From contig NZ_JACRTF010000001.1 in NCBI RefSeq assembly GCF_014385165.1, positions 2,728,001 through 2,792,000 on the forward strand: a stretch of DNA of 64,000 bases. The letters run 5' to 3'. Position numbers and translations under genes: made by a program. This document shows, piece after piece, positions 18,635-28,796 of the stretch (the stretch's first letter is position 1; every line of letters starts with the position of its first letter). Origin of the DNA: Jilunia laotingensis. Lineage in GTDB: Bacteria > Bacteroidota > Bacteroidia > Bacteroidales > Bacteroidaceae. The notes below the pieces were generated by a model, which was not told where the DNA came from, did no database searches, and saw only the letters and a program-made list of their open reading frames with translations.

Positions 18635-21600
18635 ATGAAATACATTAAATATTTACTTCCTATAGTAGCTGTTGGCTGTTTTTTAGCTTATGCTGCGAAT
18701 GAACCGGAGAATTTGAAGATTTTACCTAAACATCCGGCTACGCCTCCGGTTGAACAGGGGGCACCGGCTCCAACACCCATTCAATTGGCAGGAGCAGAGG
18801 ATGGAATCCCTTATGGGCTTCATACGGTGAGTGTCGATGAGAAGGCGGTGACCATACAGTGGAATAATCCTGAACCGATGGATGGTTATTTTGATGACTT
18901 TGAAGGACATTCCGATTTTGTTATAAACTCGCCCGGAAGCATCGGTTGGGATTATCTGGATCAGGATAATGCCAACACTTATACTTGGTCGGCAGCTTCG
19001 TTTCCTAATCAAGGGCAGAAGATGGCATTTATTATCATGAATCCTTCACAAACGGCTCCTTCAACAAGTGACTGGCCGAATATTCAACCATTTTCGGGCA
19101 AGAAGATGTTAGTTGCATTTTGTGCTACGACTCAAAATAACGATTATATAATTTCGCCTGAATTGAAATTTTCAAAAGATTTTCAGATCAGTTTTCAAGC
19201 AAAGACTTATAGTGATAGAGATGGTTTGGAACGTGTCCGTGTGGGTTACTCCACTACAGGTAAGCGTCCGTCGGATTTTACTTATGTGACTAAATTACCT
19301 TATGAAGAGGTTCCGGTAGAATGGACACTTATGCAGTATACCATCCCTAAAAATGCTAAATATGTGATGATCAACTGTGTATCCGATGATGCTTTTATGC
19401 TTTTGATTGATGACATCTTTATCGGAACAAATAAAATACGTCCGAAGGTCAAGTCGGAAGATAAGCAACTGATTGGGTTCAATATTTATCGAAATGGGGA
19501 AAAAGTGAATCAGATGCCGATAGAACAGATTATTTATACGGATAATGTACCTGAATTCGGTGATTATCGGTATGCGGTCAGTTGCGTTTATTCGGATAAT
19601 AGTGAATCAGAACATTCGGAACTACTTGATGTTAAGGTACCCGATACCCGCTTATTGCCTTTTGAAGATGATTTCAGCAATTGGACATTGGATCCGGATA
19701 AGTGGAGTACTCCTGTTGATGAAGAGGGAAATGATAATAATTGGAAAATAGATTATTTTACTTATGGTTTGGTAGATCCAGCGGCTACATATGCCTATTC
19801 GCGTCTTCAAAATTATTCTCAGTCACTCATTACACGTGAACTCAGAACGGTTGATCCTGATAATACGTTTTTGCGATTTGAATTGCGGTTACTTAATTAT
19901 AGGAGTATAGACGGTGATACTCTTTCCGTAGAGTTGTCTGTGGATAATAAAAACTGGAAACGGGTGAAATACTTCTGTAATGAGGAGGGAACTTTCACTT
20001 GGCGTGCCGAACAATTTGATTTGAAAGATTATTTAGAAGGACGGGAAATGTTCCGTATACGGTTCAGGGCACATGGTGATGAGGCTTTTTATTTGGATTA
20101 TTGGTATGTAGATGATATTAAGATTTGGAATCCGCAATGGACTACTGCTCAAATGACAGTCAAGCAATCAGGAGCTACAGTTTCCGGATGTCTGGTGACA
20201 TTGACTGCCGATCATGGAGCAATTATCCAAGCGATGACGAGTGCCAATGGGGTGATTAATTTCCCAAAAATAGAAAAGGGAAAATACGAAGTCGTTATTT
20301 CGAAAGACGGCTATAACGCTTATAAAGAAACATGGGAAGTACAAAATGATACAGATAACAGGTTTACTGCTACATTGACACGTCCCGATTTGAAGGTCGA
20401 TAATGCAGATCTTTCAGTTGAATTGAAAGCTGAACAAACGACAACTCGTTCGATTACCCTGAAAAATGACGGAGATGGACAAGTTAAATGGAATCTAGCA
20501 CCTTTATATGAAGCAAATTCAGGTAGTATTGAACACAGATGGGATGTGCAGCATTCTTTTAATGCATCGAGTGACTTACAGTCTTCCATTGCCTTTGACG
20601 GTGAGAATTTTTATACCGCTTCTTGGTTTTATTTGGGTAAATATTTTAAGTATGATAAAGAAGGAAACTTTATTGAAGAATTCTCTATTTCGGGTATGTA
20701 TTATAAATTGTATGACTTGGCATTCGATGGACAATATTTTTATGGAAGTGATGGAACCAATACACTGTTCCAGTTGGATTTGCGCAATAAACGGTTGATA
20801 AAAGAAATTGTTATCAGTGATCAAACCGATTTGGAGATTACCCATTGTAGTTATGATTCGCGCAATGATCAGTTCTGGGTAGGAGGATACAATTCAATAG
20901 GCCGGGTTGACCGTGAAGGGAACATTAAGGTAAGTTTCCGTAATATATCTACGGAAATGGAAGTCAGCAGTTCCGGATCTGCCTTTGATAATATAACTCC
21001 GGGTGGTCCTTATCTTTGGTTTAGTAGCCAAGAGACTTCCGGGCATAATAGTATGGATATGACGCAGATCATACAATATAATATTAATACACGCAAGATT
21101 GTTTCCACTCATTCTACAATGGATATTCCCGGTTATAAAGTTGGTAATTATGTTACAGGGCCGAATTACCTGACAGGAATGGAAGCTACGACAAGTTTTA
21201 AAGACGGTACGTTGACTTTGCTTGGAGTTTTACAGCAGTCTCCATCACGAATTTTTGCTTATAACCTTTGTGATGTTAATAGCTGGTTGTCTTACACTCC
21301 TAAGAGTGGTACATTGGAAGCTGGGGAGGAACAAAAACTGACTGTGGCTATAGATGCTCGTAACGGTGAGGTAGGACAAAGCTATACATCCGATCTTTCG
21401 CTATATTCTGTTCCAGATATAGGTATAAAAAAATTGAGTGTAAAATATACTGTTACAGAAGCTTCCGAAACTCCGCGTCCTATTAGACTTTCAGCAACAG
21501 GTGAGGGGAATACGGATGTGAAATTGACCTGGGAAAAAGGAAGTACGAATAAACAGCCGGTTGGCTTTTATATATATCGTAATGGAAAGAGAGTGAATGA

Positions 21601-24600
21601 GTCAGTTATTAATGCTACTGAATATTTGGATAGGAACTTGTTGCATGGAAATTACAAATATACCGTAACGGCTGTTTATGCGAATAATAAAGAGTCCGTA
21701 CATTCGGATGAAGCGATTGTTACGATCAAATTCGGGGCTCCCTATTATTCACCGACCGGGTTGACTTCCAGTGTGAAGCAAAATCGTCAGGTGTTTCTCT
21801 CGTGGCAATTGCCTGATGAAAAAACAAAGACTCCGGTAGATTTGCGATGGGATAGTGGTACAAATGAGGAATCATTCGGAATTGGTGAAGGTGGATACTT
21901 TTGGGCAGGAACTTTATGGGAGTATGAAGATTTGATCGCTTATCGGGGAATGTCTCTTGATGAGGTCAGCGTATTTATAAAAGAACGTTGCCTGGCACTT
22001 TCTTTGAAGCTGTATAAGGATGATGATTGCATTTTGACACAGCAGATTAAAAGTTCCGATATTCGGTATGGTGAGTACAACATGGTTAAATTGAATGAGC
22101 CGGTTCATATAGAAGCGGGATACAGTTATAAAGTAACTTTCTTGGTTATGCATGAAGCTGGTATGCATCCGATAGGCATGGATGCTTCTGCATCGGTTGA
22201 TGGGAAAGGAAATATTATCTCGATGGATGGGAAAGAATGGTATCCTGCTAACTATGAAGGAATTGATGGCAACTTCAATATTTCAATTCACTTGTCACCT
22301 TCCAATGGATCGACTGATTTAATTCCGGCCGGTTATAATGTATACCGTAATGGTGCGAAGATCAATAGTAGTGTTGTGAAGGAAAGAACTTTCTCGGATG
22401 AGGTGAGACAGGCTGGCATTTATGCTTATCAGGTATCTACTCTATATGAGAATGGTGGCGAATCCGGTTTAAGTGATATTGCTGAAGCTGAGATTATCGA
22501 GATAGGAATGCCGCATGCTCCTTCATTATTGAAAGCGGATGTAGAGTTAAATCGCACGATCCGTTTACGCTGGAATTTTCCGTTGGCTACAGAAAGCTCA
22601 TTCCCTATTGACCTTACTCGCATACCGGTAACTTGTCAGGAAAACTATCCTGAATTTGTTCATATGTTCCGTGGGCATTTTCCCAGTGAGATGGCTGTTG
22701 CTTCTGATGGGGAATATATTTATACATCTTTATTTAAGGCTAAAGGTACTATTAATAAATATTCATTGAACGGAGACTTTATCGAGAGCTTTGATGTTAA
22801 TAACCAGTTGAATGGGATACGTAATTTGGCTTTTGACGGAACGGACTTTTATGTTTCGGATTGCAATAGTTTCATATATAAAGTGGATATGGAGAACAAG
22901 GTTCTTAGTGATACCCTGTCTATTTCCGAAATAGCACGCCACCTTACTTATATACCCGATCTGGATGAAGGACGTGGGGGATTTGAAGTCGGTGATTGGG
23001 AAACAGGTATATATGTTAATAAGAAAGGAGCTAAATTGGGTGGTGCAAATGTTTATAAAGGAGCGGCGGGAACAGCCTATTATAATGGAGTCCTTTATGC
23101 TTTTGAACAGGGTTATGAGAATCCATATTCCATATGTATGTATGATTATAGGACCGGTACACAGACCGGGCGTATTGATCTGGCGGATTATCTGGAGATC
23201 AAACCGGAATTGGGTGCATCTGCCGGAGGAATGAGTGTCATTACGACGAAAGAGGGACTTCATTTGCTGGGACTTGCCTTGCAGGAACCGTCTAATACTC
23301 GTTTTATTTTCCTCGATTTGGATGGAGTAAAGGGAGTAGAAGGATATAATATTTACTGTAACGGAGAGAAGTTGAATGATTCTCCGTTGAAATTCCGTTA
23401 CTTTGAAGAAGTACGTAGTACGGCTGGTGAATATACTTATGAAGTTGAGACAGTTTACATAGATGGTACTACTTCTGCCAAATCCAGACAAGCTACTATC
23501 GAGATTATTGAAGCAGGCAATTGTGATGCTCCAATTCAGCTTAAGGTACAGCAGTCTACTTATCCGTACAACGTTATTTTGTCATTTGTCGATCCGGCAA
23601 TTACGACAGCTTCGATGTATGAAAGTGCTGAATCGGGGACAGTCGGTTCTCCTTTCAGTTCTTCTGGTTGGCAAAATGTAGAGGATACTTGGTTAGTTAC
23701 AGGGGACGATGCTTATGAAGGTAATAAGGCTTTAACTGCGGACAATAGAAGAACTGCATGGCTGATTTTGCCGGTAAGTGGATTTGATGATAATTTCGTA
23801 TTCTCATTGGTTGCTCGCAGCAAAGACGATCATCATGGTAATGGAACTTTGCAGATACTAAGTTCTGCACATGGCGATCGGTTGGACGACTTTATTCAAG
23901 TTGCCGCTATTACTACTAATGAAGAGTGGAAACAGTTTAGTTATCCATTCTCTGCTGAAACTAAATATATTGTGATTCGGCAGCATGCGGATGCTATTCC
24001 TTCCATGATAGATGCGATCAGCTTGAATGAAAATGCCATAGATGCCATTTATGGTTATGACATTTACCGGGATGGAGAAAAGGTAAATGATGAAGCGGTA
24101 AGTGGTATTAGTTATACTGATCATAATCTGTTGCCCGGTGAATACACTTATCAGGTGAAGGCTCATTACAGGACTTCTTGCATCAGTGATTTCAGTGACA
24201 AAGCAGTTATTGATGTGAAGTATAGTAATAATTGTCAGAAACCGGGACAACTTTCTGGCGAACAGACTCCTGATGGTATTCGGTTGGAGTGGAGTGCGCC
24301 TTCTTTGGGCGAAGCTGTACATTTGAAATGGCACAGTGGAACCGCTTATGGCTCAGCTGGTATGCCTAGTGGCGGGAGCTATTTTGCAGGAGTTCAATGG
24401 TCAGGTGAAGAGTTGCAAGCTTATGGCCATATGGCACTTTCAGAGGTTGAAGTATATATCAATCAGGTGCCGGATGCTTTGTTTTTACTGGTATATGAGG
24501 GGAGCAGTCTTGTTTATCAGCAGTATGTACCGGAGTTGAGACAACGTAGTTTCAATACAATAGTTCTGGATCGTCCTATTCCAGTGAATACGGCTAAATC

Positions 24601-25315
24601 TTTGAGAGTAGTTGTTTATGTAGAGCATAATGAGATCACCGTACCTTTAGGATATGATGAAGGGCCTGCCAGAATTGGAAAGGGCGATCTTTATTCTTCC
24701 GATGGTGTAAGCTGGGAGACTCTAAGTAATAATGATATTAACGGCAACTGGAATATTACAATTGGTCTTCGTGCGTATGCACAGACTCCTGCGCGTATAC
24801 CGGAATTTATAGACGGAAAAGCATTTGTTCCGAAGGCTGCTACGGGTGAAAGTTTGCAGAGTATTCCTCTGTCTGGGGTAACCACTTCTGTTGTCAACAC
24901 CTTCGAGGGCTATAATCTTTATTGTAACAGTGAACTTGTGAATGGGGAACCGTTGCATGCCACTTTTTATTTAGATAAGAAAGTTTATGACGGGAAATAT
25001 CTTGAATATCAAGTAGCTGCTATTTATTCTGCCTGTGGTGAAGTAACTTCCAATACCGTACGTCTGTTATCGACTGGTATTGAAGAATATGCAGTCGAAG
25101 GTGAAATACGTTTCCATACTAAAGATTCTTATCTCATCATTGAAGGTGTGCAAGCCAAGATGGAAGTTTGTTTGATTGATACCCACGGTAGGATTGTTTT
25201 CTTAGGCATTACCGATGATGAAGAAACTTACCGGATAAACATCGCAGCCATACCGACAGGTATATATTTGGTAAAGGTAGATAGTGTAGTCGGGAAAGTT
25301 GTAATAACCAAATAG
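18635..25315 (+). CDS. Giant secreted fibronectin/propeller protein (2226 aa)
   Basis: No enzymatic signature found. The N terminus has a signal sequence; VAVGC could be an imperfect lipobox, but cleavage after AYA is also possible. A choice-of-anchor-J domain spans roughly 85-265 (NNDYIISPEL and DDAFMLLIDDI). At least six fibronectin-like modules carry a Y-x-(I/V/L)-Y-x-(N/D)-x-x-x-x-N signature near residues 280, 975, 1232, 1569, 1805 and 2091. Two propeller-like stretches with AFDG-x-x-F/Y repeats (about 645-900 and 1350-1560) are similar to each other. Two ~170-residue segments (about 1070 and 1895) are also internal duplicates. The last ~75 residues form a sorting-like domain (GIYLVKVDS, ending KVVITK). 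Likely a surface adhesin or scaffold. It follows the M6 protease by 21 bp and may be its partner or substrate. Confidence 0.7.
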   Translation: MKYIKYLLPIVAVGCFLAYAANEPENLKILPKHPATPPVEQGAPAPTPIQLAGAEDGIPYGLHTVSVDEKAVTIQWNNPEPMDGYFDDFEGHSDFVINSPGSIGWDYLDQDNANTYTWSAASFPNQGQKMAFIIMNPSQTAPSTSDWPNIQPFSGKKMLVAFCATTQNNDYIISPELKFSKDFQISFQAKTYSDRDGLERVRVGYSTTGKRPSDFTYVTKLPYEEVPVEWTLMQYTIPKNAKYVMINCVSDDAFMLLIDDIFIGTNKIRPKVKSEDKQLIGFNIYRNGEKVNQMPIEQIIYTDNVPEFGDYRYAVSCVYSDNSESEHSELLDVKVPDTRLLPFEDDFSNWTLDPDKWSTPVDEEGNDNNWKIDYFTYGLVDPAATYAYSRLQNYSQSLITRELRTVDPDNTFLRFELRLLNYRSIDGDTLSVELSVDNKNWKRVKYFCNEEGTFTWRAEQFDLKDYLEGREMFRIRFRAHGDEAFYLDYWYVDDIKIWNPQWTTAQMTVKQSGATVSGCLVTLTADHGAIIQAMTSANGVINFPKIEKGKYEVVISKDGYNAYKETWEVQNDTDNRFTATLTRPDLKVDNADLSVELKAEQTTTRSITLKNDGDGQVKWNLAPLYEANSGSIEHRWDVQHSFNASSDLQSSIAFDGENFYTASWFYLGKYFKYDKEGNFIEEFSISGMYYKLYDLAFDGQYFYGSDGTNTLFQLDLRNKRLIKEIVISDQTDLEITHCSYDSRNDQFWVGGYNSIGRVDREGNIKVSFRNISTEMEVSSSGSAFDNITPGGPYLWFSSQETSGHNSMDMTQIIQYNINTRKIVSTHSTMDIPGYKVGNYVTGPNYLTGMEATTSFKDGTLTLLGVLQQSPSRIFAYNLCDVNSWLSYTPKSGTLEAGEEQKLTVAIDARNGEVGQSYTSDLSLYSVPDIGIKKLSVKYTVTEASETPRPIRLSATGEGNTDVKLTWEKGSTNKQPVGFYIYRNGKRVNESVINATEYLDRNLLHGNYKYTVTAVYANNKESVHSDEAIVTIKFGAPYYSPTGLTSSVKQNRQVFLSWQLPDEKTKTPVDLRWDSGTNEESFGIGEGGYFWAGTLWEYEDLIAYRGMSLDEVSVFIKERCLALSLKLYKDDDCILTQQIKSSDIRYGEYNMVKLNEPVHIEAGYSYKVTFLVMHEAGMHPIGMDASASVDGKGNIISMDGKEWYPANYEGIDGNFNISIHLSPSNGSTDLIPAGYNVYRNGAKINSSVVKERTFSDEVRQAGIYAYQVSTLYENGGESGLSDIAEAEIIEIGMPHAPSLLKADVELNRTIRLRWNFPLATESSFPIDLTRIPVTCQENYPEFVHMFRGHFPSEMAVASDGEYIYTSLFKAKGTINKYSLNGDFIESFDVNNQLNGIRNLAFDGTDFYVSDCNSFIYKVDMENKVLSDTLSISEIARHLTYIPDLDEGRGGFEVGDWETGIYVNKKGAKLGGANVYKGAAGTAYYNGVLYAFEQGYENPYSICMYDYRTGTQTGRIDLADYLEIKPELGASAGGMSVITTKEGLHLLGLALQEPSNTRFIFLDLDGVKGVEGYNIYCNGEKLNDSPLKFRYFEEVRSTAGEYTYEVETVYIDGTTSAKSRQATIEIIEAGNCDAPIQLKVQQSTYPYNVILSFVDPAITTASMYESAESGTVGSPFSSSGWQNVEDTWLVTGDDAYEGNKALTADNRRTAWLILPVSGFDDNFVFSLVARSKDDHHGNGTLQILSSAHGDRLDDFIQVAAITTNEEWKQFSYPFSAETKYIVIRQHADAIPSMIDAISLNENAIDAIYGYDIYRDGEKVNDEAVSGISYTDHNLLPGEYTYQVKAHYRTSCISDFSDKAVIDVKYSNNCQKPGQLSGEQTPDGIRLEWSAPSLGEAVHLKWHSGTAYGSAGMPSGGSYFAGVQWSGEELQAYGHMALSEVEVYINQVPDALFLLVYEGSSLVYQQYVPELRQRSFNTIVLDRPIPVNTAKSLRVVVYVEHNEITVPLGYDEGPARIGKGDLYSSDGVSWETLSNNDINGNWNITIGLRAYAQTPARIPEFIDGKAFVPKAATGESLQSIPLSGVTTSVVNTFEGYNLYCNSELVNGEPLHATFYLDKKVYDGKYLEYQVAAIYSACGEVTSNTVRLLSTGIEEYAVEGEIRFHTKDSYLIIEGVQAKMEVCLIDTHGRIVFLGITDDEETYRINIAAIPTGIYLVKVDSVVGKVVITK

Positions 25316-25329
25316 TAATTTGGGGTAAT

Positions 25330-25370
25330 AGAAACAAGTGTTTGCGTGCAGGAAGCACTTGTTTCTTTTC
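25330..25370 (+). terminator. Rho-independent terminator of the giant-protein operon
   Basis: An 11-bp perfect stem (AGAAACAAGTG / CACTTGTTTCT, 25330-25340 and 25356-25366) followed by a short T-run, 15 bp after the stop codon. Confidence 0.8.
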
Positions 25371-25452
25371 ATTAAAGTAAATAAGAGAGAGGATATGGTG
25401 GATAGATTTCTGTTGAATATCTATTTTACTATTGGCTCATTTCCAAAAGAGA

Positions 25453-25504
25453 CATCATGAAAAAGCTCCAATTCTTTTCAAAGAATTGGAGCTTTTTCAT
25501 GATG
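25453..25504. terminator. 25-bp perfect palindrome, bidirectional terminator
   Basis: Two 25-bp arms (25453-25477 and 25480-25504) are exact reverse complements with a 2-nt spacer. The stem carries internal A/T runs next to AGCTCC, giving a U-tract on either strand. It sits 24 bp from the end of the converging minus operon. Confidence 0.7.
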
Positions 25505-25527
25505 AAGTAGTTATACTTAATTTAATT

Positions 25528-26271
25528 TTATTCGATTACGCATTTGTGGGAAGCGATAGGTTTACCATTCTCTTTCACTTCGTAAATATAGATACCTTTT
25601 GAGAGGTTACTTAACGAAACATTACCGGATTGGTTGAGAATTTCACTTTTAACCAATAAGCCTGTAACATTATAAATGTCGAGTTGATAATTGGCGTTAT
25701 TGTCGAAACTATAAATGAATTCACCATTTGCAACTTTAATGGAATGGTTGCTTTCTGTAGATGAAATTCCTGCTGCGTTATATAAGAAGTTTACAAATAT
25801 TGTTCTGACTACTTCCAATCCCACTTTAACTGTAATTTTGGTTTTATAGGTTGCAGACTCTCCGTATGTAAAAGCAGCATCTAATTGTACAACTGTTGAA
25901 GCATTTGCTCCAAGATCAGTACTTTTAGTAAGGATATCATTTTTCATTTCAGTACACTGATCATCAACACCACACCATGTCAATTTGGATGTATTCAATT
26001 TTTCTACTGTTACTGAAATTTTTGTATCCGAATCACCTTGATTTTTAATATATAGTTGGTCTCCTATAGGTTCCAGTGTCTCTTCGTCTTTTAAATTAGT
26101 TTCTGCTTTTACGCCCATATCACCTGTCCAATCTTCATATTCTACTGCTTGGAATACAACTGTCGTAGCATCTTCCAAAACTTCATCATTGTTGGTGAAT
26201 ACGATAGATTGTGCATAAGTTGTTGAATATCCTATCAACATAAACAATAAAAGTGTACTGAATTTTTTCAT
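25528..26271 (-). CDS. Secreted protein with C-terminal sorting-like domain
   Basis: Unrecognised function. A 247-residue protein starting at ATG 26271 (MKKFSTLLLF); the TTG two codons earlier is a weaker start. Signal peptide cleaved after TYAQ near residue 20. The middle part is beta-rich with two cysteines (TWCGVDDQC) that could form a disulfide. The last ~75 residues are a sorting-like domain: SIKVANGEFIYSFD, then LDIYNVTG and GIYIYEVKE, ending CVIE. It is the last gene of a four-gene minus operon, 16 bp after the Omp28-like lipoprotein gene, and is probably a substrate or partner of that envelope system. Confidence 0.65.
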   Translation of the reverse strand: MKKFSTLLLFMLIGYSTTYAQSIVFTNNDEVLEDATTVVFQAVEYEDWTGDMGVKAETNLKDEETLEPIGDQLYIKNQGDSDTKISVTVEKLNTSKLTWCGVDDQCTEMKNDILTKSTDLGANASTVVQLDAAFTYGESATYKTKITVKVGLEVVRTIFVNFLYNAAGISSTESNHSIKVANGEFIYSFDNNANYQLDIYNVTGLLVKSEILNQSGNVSLSNLSKGIYIYEVKENGKPIASHKCVIE

Positions 26272-26287
26272 AATCAAATGTTTTTTA

Positions 26288-27079
26288 TTAATAATTGTTG
26301 TTTATAATTTCACATGTTGTAGTCTGCATAACTCCGTTATTGTCATAAATAAAAGCTATTATTGACATATTTTCCGGCTTCCATTTGTCATCCAGTTGAT
26401 ATGAATGTGTTACTTCTTTGGACTCGCCTTCATTGATTTGTATATCTTCTCCCCATGTGCCGTTTACAGTAGTACGGAATACGTGGTTATGTACATAATT
26501 CTTATTAGTTCCTCCTTCCGGCATACTTTGAGGAGATATAATATTGCTTTCTGTCAACCAAATTTGCAATTTCCCAGCGATAGATTCAAGGCCGGTGGCT
26601 TCGATCTTTATTTCTACTGTTTTATTGCTTTCATTATAATCACTGCTGATTTCCATGTCAACAGGAGTATCTGCTTTGATATATTTATAAGTTTGAGCAG
26701 CCCATGCCGGATAATCGAATAGCCCTTCTTTGCGATCAATCAATCCGGAAGGATAGGCTTCCACCTTCCAATAATCTGCATATTCATTTCCCGTATCGGT
26801 CATCAAACCTCCTTTAGCTACAGGGACTCCCATAAATCCCGCATGGATACTTACTACGACCACCTTATTCGTTCCATACATCTCTTGGATTTTATGTGCT
26901 TCTTCTGCAGCATTCGGACAATTAACGCACTTTTGTCCTGTGAAATCTTCTATTAATACACATTTTGTAGCTTCGGTTGTTTCAACCTCTATAAAACGTT
27001 CGTTTTCAGAAATATTGTCACATCCGGTGAGGCAAAAGGTTGTTAATGCAATATAAGTTATATGTTTTATAATTTTCAT
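26288..27079 (-). CDS. Omp28-like outer-membrane lipoprotein with CxxC thioredoxin motif
   Basis: A 263-residue protein with a lipoprotein signal: the lipobox LTGC puts the lipidated Cys at residue 20. An Omp28-type domain follows, with EDFTGQKCVNCPNA (Cys51 and Cys54), the thioredoxin-like redox motif of this family, then a strand VVVSIHAGF. The C-terminal half is a beta-sandwich (KLQIWLTESNI ... VHNHVFRT). Omp28 proteins are found in the outer membrane of Porphyromonas and Bacteroides; their biochemical role is poorly defined, and a disulfide or carrier role is inferred from CxxC. It begins 3 bp after the DUF6029-type gene stop, so it is clearly co-transcribed with it. Confidence 0.8.
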   Translation of the reverse strand: MKIIKHITYIALTTFCLTGCDNISENERFIEVETTEATKCVLIEDFTGQKCVNCPNAAEEAHKIQEMYGTNKVVVVSIHAGFMGVPVAKGGLMTDTGNEYADYWKVEAYPSGLIDRKEGLFDYPAWAAQTYKYIKADTPVDMEISSDYNESNKTVEIKIEATGLESIAGKLQIWLTESNIISPQSMPEGGTNKNYVHNHVFRTTVNGTWGEDIQINEGESKEVTHSYQLDDKWKPENMSIIAFIYDNNGVMQTTTCEIINNNY

Positions 27080-27082
27080 GCT

Positions 27083-28789
27083 TTAGAAATTAAAATTATA
27101 TGAAATCTGTACACCTTTACTTGCCGGTACATAACGGCATACACCTCCTGAACAGTTGTATCCGGCACGGGTTTTACCATAACCGGCCATTAGACGGTGT
27201 GCTTTATAATTAAACGTAACAGAAGCCATATAGTAATGTTCTTTATCTCTGTATTCATTATCTACGAATGGTTTGCCGTACATGTCACTCACGGTGAACA
27301 TGAAATAGGGCAATACCGAAAGTTCCAGTAAAGCATGAACCCAATCACCGCTTTCATGCTTAGTGGCGAGATATTGTACTTCACCGCGTAAAGTGAACTT
27401 ACGGTTGAATTGATACTTACCTTCCGCAATAGCAATATTCGAATTAATCATTCCGCCTTCACCTTCAATAACGGTTTTGTTATAACGCTGGTTCATATAC
27501 ATCAAGTTTAATTTGAATTGCTTGCTCAACTTCTTTTCAATTTGTACATTGATGTCTTGGTAGTAAGTCTCGTCACCCATTTTAAAGAATTTACTGGTAT
27601 ATCCTTTAGTACCTTTTACATCCTCAATATCTAACGGATTTTTGTCTATAGATCGTATATGTGAAACGTTAACTTTTACATTGGTTCCATATTTGCCACC
27701 TAAAGCCGTTTTACGCTTGAAATTATATCCGAGTTCCGCTTGGAAAGCCCACTCGCCTAATGCATTTTGGGTTGCATAAGGATAAAGTGCTGCCAAGGCA
27801 TAGGTTTGTTGCATTGAAAAAGCGGGTAAATGATTGATGAAAGAGGAGGTGCCGTTCATTGAACGTGCGCTACGGTACGCCATATCTTCACTTCTTTTTG
27901 CTTGCAATAATACACTCATTCCTCTTTTGGAATAAGAACCGGAAAGTAATAGGGCGTTTCCGTGGCGATAAATGTATTTGTTGTCAAAAGAAGGGTCTTG
28001 ACCTTTGCGTGCATATTCGACAAGAATATTGTAATTACCTTTTTGCAACCGTGCGCGTACGTCAAATGCACCTACATTTTTTGGAAAGTTCAGTTTGTAA
28101 GCTCCCATCACCGGATCACCGAATTCATCTTGTTCTCCGTTTGGTCTAAATAACAAAATATCTTCATCTCCTTCATGCTTGCTAACGATAGATCCTCCTA
28201 ACATCAGATAAGTATTACTTTCTTGCATTCGTTGGCTCCATTGTTCAACATTCAATTCCAGATCGCCCCCATATACCCAAGAATCGTTATGATGCCAATA
28301 ACGACGTTGTTGGCCACCAATGAGTTTTAAATTTACGCCTTTGAAGGGTTGTACAACCAGACGACCACCCCGGAGTGAATTGTCTATACCAAGACTACGC
28401 TCTTCATAAGTACGGAATATAAAACCGGATCCAAATTGATCATAGAAATCGCCTGCGGTCAATTGGACACCTTTATAATTACCTGTTACATAAAAATAAG
28501 GCACGCCCCAGCCTTTGAAATCTTTTTCAAAACCAGGCAAAGGATATTCTAGAAATTCCAAACGCGCACCGGCAGTCACATACTTATTAAGAAGATGAAG
28601 TTCGGCATACGTATTGGTTAATGCCCAATCGTCATAGGTCCCTGTGCCGATTTTTTCATCCTCTTGCGGTATTAATACATCACTTTGGATGCTACCCTTT
28701 AATGTGATAGCTTTTCCATTGTCTTGTGCCATCGTAACCGATGTTGTTAAGGCTAGGCAAGCAAGAGCATAGTAGAAGTAATTTGTCAT
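27083..28789 (-). CDS. DUF6029-type outer-membrane beta-barrel protein
   Basis: A 568-residue protein with a signal peptide (cleavage after MAQ, residue 21). A long series of alternating amphipathic strands with aromatic girdles follows (for example YFYVTGNYKGVQLTAGDFY, then YLMLGGSIVSK and YMASVTFNYKAHRLMAGYG), ending ISYNFNF as barrel proteins do. The sequence fits the DUF6029 family of Bacteroidetes. Transport substrate is unknown. The neighbours are telling: a periplasmic TlpA-like thioredoxin 7 bp upstream, an Omp28-like lipoprotein 3 bp downstream, then a protein with a sorting-like tail. A role in moving or maturing surface proteins is a reasonable inference, not a demonstrated one. 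Confidence 0.75.
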   Translation of the reverse strand: MTNYFYYALACLALTTSVTMAQDNGKAITLKGSIQSDVLIPQEDEKIGTGTYDDWALTNTYAELHLLNKYVTAGARLEFLEYPLPGFEKDFKGWGVPYFYVTGNYKGVQLTAGDFYDQFGSGFIFRTYEERSLGIDNSLRGGRLVVQPFKGVNLKLIGGQQRRYWHHNDSWVYGGDLELNVEQWSQRMQESNTYLMLGGSIVSKHEGDEDILLFRPNGEQDEFGDPVMGAYKLNFPKNVGAFDVRARLQKGNYNILVEYARKGQDPSFDNKYIYRHGNALLLSGSYSKRGMSVLLQAKRSEDMAYRSARSMNGTSSFINHLPAFSMQQTYALAALYPYATQNALGEWAFQAELGYNFKRKTALGGKYGTNVKVNVSHIRSIDKNPLDIEDVKGTKGYTSKFFKMGDETYYQDINVQIEKKLSKQFKLNLMYMNQRYNKTVIEGEGGMINSNIAIAEGKYQFNRKFTLRGEVQYLATKHESGDWVHALLELSVLPYFMFTVSDMYGKPFVDNEYRDKEHYYMASVTFNYKAHRLMAGYGKTRAGYNCSGGVCRYVPASKGVQISYNFNF

Positions 28790-28796
28790 TTCCTTT

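Noticed and set aside
22763..23491. 242-residue minus-strand frame inside the giant protein gene
   Set aside because: Shadow frame; the opposite strand carries clear fibronectin and propeller motifs in continuous frame.
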